A stretch of 34,162 nt of DNA from an uncultured Oscillospiraceae bacterium (GTDB taxonomy: Bacteria > Bacillota > Clostridia > Oscillospirales > Acutalibacteraceae): positions 1-34,162 of the forward strand of contig CABUYS010000002.1 in assembly GCA_902495835.1 (NCBI GenBank), given 5' to 3'. Position numbers and translations under genes: made by a program. Below the pieces are notes generated by a model. It worked only from the letters and a program-made list of their open reading frames with translations. It did no database searches and was not told where the DNA came from. Below are positions 8,749 to 16,166 of this stretch, piece after piece. Each line of letters opens with the position of its first letter. The stretch's first letter is position 1.

Positions 8749-9102
8749 TTGAGAAGCAAGTCCGGATACACGCAAAAACAAGTGGCCGATATGTTGGGAT
8801 TGGATCGGTCCACTTACTCTTATTACGAATTGGGTAAAATTAAACCTGATATAGCTACGATAATGAAACTTGCGAGTATATTTGACGTTCATTATACGGA
8901 AATACTTGAATCTGAAGAGCATTCATCGCTTTCGGACAGTTTTTTCGGGGATAGAAGAAGTTTAATGAATAAAAAAAGTGAAAAAATGACATTTGAAAGA
9001 GTTACTCAAGAAGAAAAGGAATTTTTAATCGCCTTTAGAAATTTGTCTAAAGGCGACCGTAAGGAAACTCTTGAATTTATGGATTTAAAAACTCACATGT
9101 AA
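8749..9102 (+). CDS. XRE-family helix-turn-helix transcriptional regulator
   Basis: This is a small DNA-binding protein of 117 aa from the TTG at 8749. Its N-terminal half is a Cro/CI-type helix-turn-helix (YTQKQVADMLGLDRSTYSYY); the C-terminal half is acidic and charged with no recognised domain. The start is uncertain. TTG 8749 has no ribosome-binding site and trims helix 1. The frame is open back to codon GTT 8719, and the natural family N-terminus would correspond to codons at 8725 (ATT) or 8728 (ATA). Those lie about 25-30 nt after the predicted transcription start and 5-8 nt after a weak GTGAG. It could regulate itself or the upstream surface gene, but no operator was identified. Confidence 0.8.
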   Translation: MRSKSGYTQKQVADMLGLDRSTYSYYELGKIKPDIATIMKLASIFDVHYTEILESEEHSSLSDSFFGDRRSLMNKKSEKMTFERVTQEEKEFLIAFRNLSKGDRKETLEFMDLKTHM

Positions 9103-9114
9103 AAATTTAAGTTT

Positions 9115-10266
9115 TTATAGTTTTAAAAATTGTTCTAACATTTTGTAAAATACATCTTTAAAATTTATTTCATCAGTCGAGTCGGATGTTGTGATATCAC
9201 AAGTGTACAATAAATTGTCATTTTGTAGATATTTCACTTCTCCGACTTTTTGATTTTTGTTAACAGGAGCGGTTAATTCTTCTTCTAAAGTTATTTTCGA
9301 AGAAATATTTTTAGAATTATTTTTAAGCATTAAAATTGACTTTAACGGAGTTGATTTTATGCCGACTTCTTTAATCATTCCATTTTTAACTTTTATGGAA
9401 GAGGGAACGGCTGCTTCTTCAGGCGAAACTTTTATAAATTCAGAAAATCCGTAGTCTAGCAACGATTTAACTTCTTTAAATCGTTCGTTGGGATTTTTTG
9501 CCCCTAATATTACGGCTATAAGTTTAACTCCGTTTCTTTCTACTGTAGCACAAATACAGCTTCCGGCTTTTTCGGATGTGCCTGTTTTGAGCCCTGTGCT
9601 TCCTGGATATGTTTTTAATAGTTTGTTTGTGTTGACAAGTTGAGTGCTCCCATTTCTTATGTGATCAATCCAAGTTGCACAGTATGGAATTATACTTTTA
9701 TGATTAATTAATTCTCGTGACATTACCGCTATATCATACGCACTTGATACATTTCCGTCTTCATCTTCACCAACTGCATTTTTAAATATTGTATTTTGCA
9801 TGCCGAGCTGATTTGCTTTTTCGTTCATTTTAGCAACAAATTTTCCTTCTGAGCCTTCTGTGTGTTCTGCCAAAGCTATGGAAGCGTCGCTTGCCGATAC
9901 CATGGAAATTGCTTTTAAAAGGTCTTTTACACTTAAATTTTCGCCTGATTTAAGCCATACATTTGCGCCTGAACACGAAGAAGCATTATCACTGATTGAT
10001 ATATTATCGTGTTCTTCAAGTTCTCCGTTTTCGATTGCTTCTATAATTAAAAGTTCATTCATTATTTTCATTAAAGACGCCGCACTGCACACTTCTCTTG
10101 AGTTTTTTTCAAATAAAATTCTCCCGGTCTCTTGATCCATTAACACAGCGTGCGGAGATTCTATATCAAAATTCTGTGTTGATTGCTCGGCAAAGACCGT
10201 AAAAGGGAATACAAGCATTGAAATTATCAAAATTATTGAAAATTTATTTTTAATAATAATTACCAC
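9115..10266 (-). CDS. dacF: D-alanyl-D-alanine carboxypeptidase, DacF/PBP5 type
   Basis: This 383-aa secreted serine peptidase trims the terminal D-Ala from peptidoglycan stem peptides. The N-terminus is a signal peptide ending VFAEQ. The catalytic SxxK motif is SLMK and the KTG motif is in LKTGTSEKAG. The SxN position, normally Ser-x-Asn, reads Ser-Ala-Ser (VSASDASIAL; AGC in place of an Asn codon). A C-terminal PBP5-type domain follows. The annotated GTG at 10264-10266 lies inside the only good ribosome-binding site (GAGGTGG, 10263-10269), so translation more likely begins at one of three ATT codons just downstream, best at 10252-10254 with 8-nt spacing, giving Met-Lys-Asn-Lys-Phe. It stands alone, tail to tail with the XRE gene, with a possible forespore-type promoter upstream. 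Confidence 0.9.
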   Translation of the reverse strand: MVIIIKNKFSIILIISMLVFPFTVFAEQSTQNFDIESPHAVLMDQETGRILFEKNSREVCSAASLMKIMNELLIIEAIENGELEEHDNISISDNASSCSGANVWLKSGENLSVKDLLKAISMVSASDASIALAEHTEGSEGKFVAKMNEKANQLGMQNTIFKNAVGEDEDGNVSSAYDIAVMSRELINHKSIIPYCATWIDHIRNGSTQLVNTNKLLKTYPGSTGLKTGTSEKAGSCICATVERNGVKLIAVILGAKNPNERFKEVKSLLDYGFSEFIKVSPEEAAVPSSIKVKNGMIKEVGIKSTPLKSILMLKNNSKNISSKITLEEELTAPVNKNQKVGEVKYLQNDNLLYTCDITTSDSTDEINFKDVFYKMLEQFLKL

Positions 10267-10291
10267 CTCGTAGTAAGCTTTTTGTTTTCAA

Positions 10292-10320
10292 TATTATGAT
10301 AAAATTTAAACTTGTATTCC
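10292..10320 (-). promoter_or_regulatory. Candidate sigma-G/sigma-F type promoter for dacF
   Basis: On the minus strand GGAATA (10315-10320) and CATAATA (10292-10298) are 16 nt apart. These are close to the known sigma-G consensus TGAATA/CATACTA. Bacillus DacF is a forespore protein, which fits, but this is a pattern match only. Confidence 0.35.
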
Positions 10321-10582
10321 GAAAATAGCAGTAGATGTTTGTCGGAAATAGAAATTTTTGTTTTTAGTTTTTGTGATAAGTTATTTTAAGATATAAATTT
10401 GTTATAAAAAAGTTTTTGTTATAGTGCTGAAGTTTTTGAGTTGTTTTATGTAAACAGTAAAAAACGCCGTTTTTAGCAGAAATTTTTATAATGAGGTTTT
10501 ATCCAAATAAAGTGAGTGAAGTGTACTTAAAAAACCGAGTGTTATGCACGCGAGATTAAACTTTAAGTATTTTAGTATAGTG

Positions 10583-10992
10583 ATGAAATTTAAAGTAAAA
10601 GAAAGTTGTCGCTTATGCTGCAAAATTTATTATGCAGCAAATGGTTATGCAAGTATCATATAAATATTACTAGGAGAAAAACAATAAAAAATTTGTAGGG
10701 AAAAGGAATAGAGTTAACAAAAAGGTGTGTGATGTCAAATTTATACATTCGCTGTTATCAGTAGCGCCAAAATACAGTGTATCACAAATTATGAGATACC
10801 TAACAAAATTCGGTGATGACAATTAGAAAAGCACGAAAATTTAAAGTATAAATTTGGGAACGGACATTTTGGGCAGAAAGGTATTACGTCAATACAGTAA
10901 GATTAAATTCTGCAATGTATATTAAAAAGAGAATCAAATTATATACAACCTTAAAACTAAAAAAATATTTAATTGTGGGAAGTAGTAAGTCT
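10583..10992 (+). pseudogene. IS200-like TnpA relic A
   Basis: This is an HUH transposase relic, recognisable only across several frames. Near 10651 there is WLCKYHI-like coding; at 10745-10825 comes IHSLLSVAPKYSVSQIM, matching the family's conserved 'HLLLSIPPKYSVS' segment. Then at 10878-10965 RTFWAERYYVNTVRLNSA corresponds to the family's 'GNRHFW..YYV.TVG' block. Stops and frameshifts separate these pieces, so it is dead. It parallels the better preserved relic at 21031-21512. Confidence 0.75.
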
Positions 10993-11246
10993 TCTTCGGT
11001 TTGAACTCAGTGAAAGCCATTCGTCTTAAGATGTCTGACACTCTTTTACATATTATAGAACTTTTCATACTGTAAGATTAAGCACTGTGACGTATATTAA
11101 AAAGAGAATCAAATTATATACAACCTTAAAACTAAAAAATATTAAAGTTAGCAAGTAGTAAATCTTCTTCGTTTTTAACACAGTGAAAGCCATCTGTCTT
11201 GAGATGGCTGACATTTTTTTACGTCTTATATAAATTTTCCGTACCA
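10897..11246 (+). repeat. Tandem direct duplication of about 175 bp (IS right end)
   Basis: Two copies, at 10897-11071 and 11072-11246, begin GTAAGATTAA and share long identical stretches (for example AAAAAGAGAATCAAATTATA). They differ by scattered substitutions and small indels. Both contain the end of the tnpA relic and the right-end hairpin. The level of divergence implies the duplication is old. Confidence 0.8.
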
Positions 11247-11269
11247 CGTTTTTTAGTTGTGATTACGAT

Positions 11270-12937
11270 TTAGAATATTCCGGAAATTTTTCCTTCCGAA
11301 TCCACATCAATCTTGTATGCGGCGGGCTCTTTGGGTAAGCCCGGCATTTTTAATATTTTACCTGTAAGAACTACAATAAATCCTGCTCCGTTTGACAAAG
11401 TTACATCTTTTACCGTTATTTTGAAATTTTTGGGATTTCCTAATTTAGAAGCGTCGTCCGAGAGAGAATATTGCGTTTTTGCTATACAAATCGGCAAATG
11501 GCTTTTTTTGAGTTTGTTTATTTCGTTTATTGATTTTTCTGCGTCTTCGGTATAAATTACATCATCTGCTCTGTATATTTCTTTTGATATTTTTAATATT
11601 TTTTCTTTGATTGAAATTTTTTCGTCATATATAAAAGAAAAATATGATTTTTTCTCACATAGCTTCATTACCAAGTCAGCTAAATCGGAAGTTCCTTCTC
11701 CGCCTTTTAAAAATGAATTCGAAATTGAAAATTTACAATTTTTTTCTTCGCAGTATTTTTTTATATAATCAATTTCTTCTGTAGTATCGCTTTCAAACTT
11801 GTTTAAAGTTACAACCACAGGTACTCCGTATTTTTTCATGTTTTCTATATGAACGCCAAGATTATCAATGCCTTTTTCAAGGGCAGTCATATTTTTTAAT
11901 TTTAAATTTTGTACACTTTCTCCGCCGTTATATTTTAAAGCTCTTAAGGTGGCTACTATTACTATGCACTGAGGGCGAATATTTGCGACTCGGCATTTTA
12001 TATCTAAAAATTTTTCCGCACCTAAATCCGCTCCGAACCCGGCTTCAGTAATGCAGTAATCTCCCAGTTTCATGGCCAATTTTGTTGCTCTTACTGAGTT
12101 GCATCCGTGAGCAATATTGGCAAAAGGGCCTCCGTGTATAATTACGGGACTGTGTTCGATTGATTGAACTAAGTTTGGATTTATTGCATCTTTCAAAAGT
12201 GCAGCCATTGCACCGTTTACATTTAAATCTTTTGCGTATATGGGATTTCCTGAAAAAGAATATGCAACGAGAATATTTCCAAGCCGATTTCTTAAATCAG
12301 TTAAATCTTCCGATAAACAAAGTATGGCCATTACTTCGGAAGCGACAGTTATTACAAAACCATCTTCTCTTGGAATACCGTTTGCTTTTCCGCCCAATCC
12401 TATTGTTATATTTCTTAAAGAGCGGTCATTAATGTCAAGGCAACGTTTTACGAGTATTCTTCGAGGGTCTATTTTAAGGACATTCCCTTGTTGAAGGTGG
12501 TTATCTATAATTGCACACAAAAGATTGTTGGCAGAGGTTATTGCATGCATATCTCCCGTAAAATGAAGATTAATTTCGTCCATTGGTAAAACTTGAGAAT
12601 ATCCTCCGCCCGTAGCTCCTCCTTTTATGCCGAATACAGGGCCTAATGAAGGTTCTCTTATTACAGTTACGGCTTTTTTGCCTTTTAAATTTATCGCCTG
12701 ACCCAAACCGATGGTTACTGTGGTTTTTCCTTCGCCCGCGGGAGTGGGATTGATTGCGGTAACTAAAATTAATTTCCCGTCAGGTTTGTTTTTCAGTCTT
12801 TCAAAAGCTTTGTTGTTTATTTTGGCTTTATAGTTTCCATAAAGTTCCGTTTCGTCGGGATTTAATCCCAATTTTTTTGCAATTTCTGTTATTGGCTTTA
12901 AATTTGTTTGATTTGAAATTTCTATATCACTAAGCAT
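11270..12937 (-). CDS. fhs: Formate-tetrahydrofolate ligase
   Basis: This 555-aa enzyme makes 10-formyl-tetrahydrofolate from formate, ATP and THF, feeding purine and formyl-Met synthesis and, in acetogens, the Wood-Ljungdahl methyl branch. The nucleotide-binding segment PTPAGEGKTT is at residues 64-73, and the length and whole-protein pattern match the family. The start is ATG 12937, 7 nt after AAAAGGAG. A longer frame to 13021 exists but its extra N-terminus lies in the leader downstream of the predicted promoter. No other one-carbon genes adjoin it, although fmt, which uses the product, is transcribed from the next operon on the same strand. Confidence 0.95.
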   Translation of the reverse strand: MLSDIEISNQTNLKPITEIAKKLGLNPDETELYGNYKAKINNKAFERLKNKPDGKLILVTAINPTPAGEGKTTVTIGLGQAINLKGKKAVTVIREPSLGPVFGIKGGATGGGYSQVLPMDEINLHFTGDMHAITSANNLLCAIIDNHLQQGNVLKIDPRRILVKRCLDINDRSLRNITIGLGGKANGIPREDGFVITVASEVMAILCLSEDLTDLRNRLGNILVAYSFSGNPIYAKDLNVNGAMAALLKDAINPNLVQSIEHSPVIIHGGPFANIAHGCNSVRATKLAMKLGDYCITEAGFGADLGAEKFLDIKCRVANIRPQCIVIVATLRALKYNGGESVQNLKLKNMTALEKGIDNLGVHIENMKKYGVPVVVTLNKFESDTTEEIDYIKKYCEEKNCKFSISNSFLKGGEGTSDLADLVMKLCEKKSYFSFIYDEKISIKEKILKISKEIYRADDVIYTEDAEKSINEINKLKKSHLPICIAKTQYSLSDDASKLGNPKNFKITVKDVTLSNGAGFIVVLTGKILKMPGLPKEPAAYKIDVDSEGKISGIF

Positions 12938-13024
12938 CTTAAAACTCCTTTTGAATATATAATATAAAAATAATGTTGAAAAAATTGTTGAATATGTTAA
13001 AAAGATTTCTAAATGATACAACTC

Positions 13025-13053
13025 TATTTAAAATTAATAAAAAATTGTGTCAA
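13025..13053 (-). promoter_or_regulatory. Promoter for fhs
   Basis: On the minus strand TTGACA (13048-13053) and TAAATA (13025-13030) are 17 nt apart, giving a leader of about 80 nt before ATG 12937. Confidence 0.65.
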
Positions 13054-13125
13054 TTATATTGTTGAGCATAGTATGTCCCATTTATCAAAAAAAATTCAAA
13101 TATCGTAAAATTTTATACTTTTAAA

Positions 13126-13153
13126 CCCATTTAAACACCAAAGTTTAAATGGG
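13126..13153 (-). terminator. Terminator of the ugtP-like/fmt/vanY-like operon
   Basis: A perfect 11-bp inverted repeat (CCCATTTAAAC 13126-13136, GTTTAAATGGG 13143-13153) lies 9 bp past the stop of the glycosyltransferase gene. The following T-run is weak, so efficiency is uncertain. Confidence 0.6.
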
Positions 13154-13162
13154 CTTTATAAT

Positions 13163-14380
13163 TTATTGCTTTGCAAGATTTTTTATTAATGAGAAAATAT
13201 TTTTAAGTGAATCTGATTTATCAAAATTAGTGCAATTATACTTCATGGAGTTTAATTTTTCGGGATTTGATAACAATTCTCCTATAGTTTGAGCTACATT
13301 TTCTGAAGAATTAAGCTTTATTGCCATATTTTTACTTACCAAAAAATCTGCATTTTCTTCTTCTTGACCCGGTATCGCGTCATACAAAGCCATAGGTAAG
13401 TTGCATGCCAATGCTTCGCTGACTGTAAGTCCTCCCGGTTTTGTGAGTATTAAATCCGAAACGTTCATATATTTTTCCACTTCGTCCGTAAAGTATATAA
13501 GACGGGTATTTTTGAAAGACTGATTGCTGCTTATTTTGTTTTGATATCTTTTTATGAATTTCATGTGTTTTAGCTCGGGAGCTTTTTCGGAAATTTTTGC
13601 AAGTATTTTATTTTTGATTTTTGATTTTTTTCCTGAAATAAGGTTTTGCATATTTTCATATAATTTTTTGTTTTTGCCTGTAATTATAATTATCTGAAAT
13701 TCTGTTTTTATTGATTGAAGGTCGCTGTAAATTTTTTCAATATTTGCCAAACCGCAGCTTCCCGCCATTATGAGGATTGTCGGGATACCGTCTTTTAAAT
13801 TTAATTCATTTAATAAATCTTTTTTGTTTTTATGATAAAAAAACGCGTCGTCTACAGGTATTCCGAATGGGTGTATTTTATTTGCTTGTACATCCATGTC
13901 AATCATCGGAGATATCATTTCTTCATTTGCTACCACATAATCGTCAACATAAGGATTTATCCATGTTCGGTGAGGGGCATAATCGGTCATTATGCAAACG
14001 AGGGGTGTATTTATTTTTTTGTGTTTTTTAAGTTTGGAAATCATTTCGGTTGTAAAAGGGTGAGTCGTTACGATAACATCAGGGCTATGAGATTCCAACA
14101 GCGGAATAAGTTTGTTGCTTATAAGGCTGTTGGTTTTTCCTATAATGTTATTAATTGTTTTTTTATTGGAAGACTTGTACATAACTTTCCAAAGCAAAGG
14201 ATTTTTTGTTGCGACGTATTCGTATATTTCAGTAACTGTTTTGTTTAAAAACGGACTTATATATTCAATTGCGTCTATAACAACCGCCGTTTCGTTATTT
14301 GAGTTTATATAATCTTTAAGTGCATTTGCGGCACTCATGTGTCCACCGCCTGTGGAAGCCGATAATATTACAATTTTCAA
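13163..14380 (-). CDS. MGDG synthase/UgtP-like glycolipid glycosyltransferase
   Basis: The 405-aa GT28-type glycosyltransferase resembles processive diacylglycerol glucosyltransferases and plant MGDG synthases. The N-terminal acceptor domain begins with the glycine-rich loop STGGGHMSAA, and the C-terminal nucleotide-sugar domain has MAGSCG and the signature KPGGLTVSEALA. It probably works at the inner membrane face to build glucosyl-diacylglycerols, the usual lipoteichoic acid anchors; substrate and product are inferred. It starts with TTG at 14380, overlapping the fmt stop in the shared bases TTGA, with GAGG upstream, so the two are translationally coupled. Confidence 0.85.
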   Translation of the reverse strand: MKIVILSASTGGGHMSAANALKDYINSNNETAVVIDAIEYISPFLNKTVTEIYEYVATKNPLLWKVMYKSSNKKTINNIIGKTNSLISNKLIPLLESHSPDVIVTTHPFTTEMISKLKKHKKINTPLVCIMTDYAPHRTWINPYVDDYVVANEEMISPMIDMDVQANKIHPFGIPVDDAFFYHKNKKDLLNELNLKDGIPTILIMAGSCGLANIEKIYSDLQSIKTEFQIIIITGKNKKLYENMQNLISGKKSKIKNKILAKISEKAPELKHMKFIKRYQNKISSNQSFKNTRLIYFTDEVEKYMNVSDLILTKPGGLTVSEALACNLPMALYDAIPGQEEENADFLVSKNMAIKLNSSENVAQTIGELLSNPEKLNSMKYNCTNFDKSDSLKNIFSLIKNLAKQ

Positions 14381-15348
14381 ATTTGTACCTCTTCAAAGTT
14401 AATTTCGGGATTAATCGGTAAAGACATACCGAAAGTTGTTTTGTTTGTTAATCTGTATCCTCTTGAAAAATCGCTTGCGGTCATTCTTTTTTTGCCTTCT
14501 ATTTGCACTTCCAAAAGTTCCAGGGAAGTGTTGTTTCCACATCCGACTATAAGCGGATCGGTAGAAATAACTTTTCCCGGATAATATGAACGATAGGTAG
14601 ATATTCTTGTTTTATATATTTTAAAATTTTTGCCTCTCAAAAGAGTGTGGGCTATAGGCCAAGGATTTGAACCGCGAACCAAGTTATGAATCTCTTGAGC
14701 GGTTTTTTGCCAATCTATATCTCCTGTGATTTTATCAAGAGGAGGAGATAGTGTTGCTTGACTGTCATCTTGTTTGATTCTTTCAAGGGTTCCGTTTTCA
14801 AGTTCTTTTAAAGTTTTTATAAGTAAATCTGCTCCGATTACGGAAAGCCTTTTTTTGAGTTCTTCGGATGTTTCGTCTCCGTTTATCGAAACTTTACTCT
14901 GAAGAAGTATATCGCCTGTATCTAATCCCTCGTCCATGAACATAGTTGAAATTCCTGTAACTTTATCACCGTTTATAATGCTCCACTGAATAGGTGCCGC
15001 TCCGCGATAACGCGGCAGAAGCGAACCGTGAACATTTATGCATCCGTATTTGGGCATGTCTATTATATTTTTAGGAAGAATTTTTCCGTAAGCTACGACA
15101 ACTATTGCATCGGGATTTAAGTTTTTGATTAAATCGTAAGTTTCGCGTATTTTCAATTTTTCGGGCTGAAAAACTTGTAAACCGTGTTCCTGTGCAAAAA
15201 CTTTCACGGGAGGGGGAGTAATAATTCTTTTCCTTCCTTGAGGCTTATCGGGTTTTGTGAATACGGCACAGATGTCGTAGTTTTCTTCAATAAGTTTTTC
15301 AAGAGAGGGAAGGGCAAATTCGGGAGTGCCCATAAATATAATTCTCAA
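14377..15348 (-). CDS. fmt: Methionyl-tRNA formyltransferase
   Basis: This 323-aa enzyme formylates initiator Met-tRNA using 10-formyl-THF, the product of Fhs. The N-terminal formyltransferase domain has FMGTPEF, the catalytic-region NVHGSLLPRYRGAAPI, and MDEGLDTGDIL; an OB-like C-terminal domain follows. The TTG start at 15348 has GAGGTG upstream at good spacing. It is the middle gene of a three-gene minus-strand operon. No def gene (peptide deformylase) adjoins it, unlike many bacteria. Confidence 0.95.
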   Translation of the reverse strand: MRIIFMGTPEFALPSLEKLIEENYDICAVFTKPDKPQGRKRIITPPPVKVFAQEHGLQVFQPEKLKIRETYDLIKNLNPDAIVVVAYGKILPKNIIDMPKYGCINVHGSLLPRYRGAAPIQWSIINGDKVTGISTMFMDEGLDTGDILLQSKVSINGDETSEELKKRLSVIGADLLIKTLKELENGTLERIKQDDSQATLSPPLDKITGDIDWQKTAQEIHNLVRGSNPWPIAHTLLRGKNFKIYKTRISTYRSYYPGKVISTDPLIVGCGNNTSLELLEVQIEGKKRMTASDFSRGYRLTNKTTFGMSLPINPEINFEEVQI

Positions 15349-15371
15349 AATAATTTCACCTCAGTAATAAA

Positions 15372-15992
15372 TTAAACATTTTCTGATTTTGCTTCATAGT
15401 ATTCTTCAAGAGTTAAACCGCTTGAATAAAGATAATTTGCAAGTTCTTCTCCGACATATCTTATATGCCAGGGTTCGAATTTCATCTCGGTTATGGATTC
15501 TTTTCCTTTGGGATACCTTAAAATAAATCCGAATTTCGGCAAAACGGAGTGAAGCCAAGCGGTTTGTTCATTTATTTCACCGTTTTTGTCAAGGGCAATT
15601 CCTGCCCATTTTCCGTTTCTGAAAATGTCACAGTCTAACGCAAGTCCCGTATTGTGTTCGGAGTAACCGGGAATACATGCACTTTTTTTAGCGAATTCCA
15701 AACCGTTTTTTCTCACAAAATAATTATATTTTGTTTCTTGCTGTTTAAGAGATAAATAACCACTGGTAATTCCCAGTATTACGCCGTTTTCTTTTGCAAA
15801 TTTTCTTAATTTTTCAAATTGCTCGGCTGTTTTTTTCTCAAGGAAAGTAGCTTTTTCGGTTATTCCGAAAGTTTTATAAACAATTTCATTGTTTTTTATG
15901 GGGTCAACTTCAACTATTTGGGGAATAATTGTATTTTTGAGATATTCTTCATCCAGCTTGTGAGTTTTATTTACTAAAATTTGATAATTCAT
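15372..15992 (-). CDS. VanY-type D,D-carboxypeptidase (M15B family), no visible signal peptide
   Basis: This 206-aa zinc peptidase of the VanY/DdcY group normally trims peptidoglycan stem peptides. The zinc and catalytic motifs are SEHNTGLALD and EPWHIRYVG. The start chosen is ATG 15990-15992, 11 nt after AAAGGAG; a longer frame would run through that site. Both N-termini are polar and lack a signal peptide or membrane helix, although the known substrates are outside the cell. It may be exported another way, act on recycled muropeptides, or have lost its leader. It is the first gene of the fmt operon. Confidence 0.85.
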   Translation of the reverse strand: MNYQILVNKTHKLDEEYLKNTIIPQIVEVDPIKNNEIVYKTFGITEKATFLEKKTAEQFEKLRKFAKENGVILGITSGYLSLKQQETKYNYFVRKNGLEFAKKSACIPGYSEHNTGLALDCDIFRNGKWAGIALDKNGEINEQTAWLHSVLPKFGFILRYPKGKESITEMKFEPWHIRYVGEELANYLYSSGLTLEEYYEAKSENV

Positions 15993-16045
15993 AACAAAAC
16001 ATTCTCCTTTCTTGTATCGCAAATAAAAAACAGTATTTGGAATTT

Positions 16046-16074
16046 ATAATAATAGATTTATAAAATAATTTCAA
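16046..16074 (-). promoter_or_regulatory. Promoter for the vanY-like/fmt/ugtP-like operon
   Basis: On the minus strand TTGAAA (16069-16074) and TATTAT (16046-16051) are 17 nt apart. It points away from the prfA promoter, and the two share an upstream region of about 30 bp. Confidence 0.55.
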
Positions 16075-16093
16075 TAATATCATGATAAGGCAT

Positions 16094-16105
16094 TCAAACG
16101 TTTGA
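16094..16105. promoter_or_regulatory. 12-bp perfect palindrome in the divergent promoter region
   Basis: TCAAACGTTTGA is a perfect palindrome that overlaps the -35 box of the prfA promoter and sits 20 bp from the opposing -35. It could be a repressor operator; no binding protein is known. Confidence 0.35.
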
Positions 16106-16131
16106 TATACATTATAGTTTTGTAGTATAAT
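16102..16131 (+). promoter_or_regulatory. Promoter for prfA
   Basis: TTGATA (16102-16107) and TATAAT (16126-16131) are 18 nt apart, 35 bp upstream of the prfA start. Confidence 0.65.
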
Positions 16132-16166
16132 TAAAATCAGTAAAAAGCTGTGAGAGGATGTTTTAT

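Larger units (their letters stand above)
10530..11246 (+). mobile_element. Decayed IS200/IS605-like element A with duplicated right end
   Basis: The 1-kb gap between dacF and fhs is filled mainly by this relic. A left-end-like segment (10530-10582, containing a hairpin around TGTTATGCACG) resembles the left end of element B near 21560. It is followed by tnpA remains and then two tandem copies of the 3' portion. Each copy carries a CCAT...CTTGAGATGG-type hairpin (clearest at 11190-11207), as at IS200-family right ends. The outer boundaries are approximate. I see nothing else in 10321-10529. Confidence 0.7.

Noticed and set aside
12938..13021. N-terminal extension of fhs
   Set aside because: It lies between the predicted promoter and a strong ribosome-binding site at ATG 12937, and the hydrophobic extra residues do not fit the family.
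13777..14312. Several + strand frames opposite the glycosyltransferase gene
   Set aside because: They are antisense shadows with no ribosome-binding sites and no recognisable domains.
11270..15348. A dedicated one-carbon/formylation gene cluster (fhs with fmt)
   Set aside because: fhs has its own promoter, a terminator separates it from the fmt operon, and no other folate genes are present. Shared strand and metabolite are not enough to call it a system.
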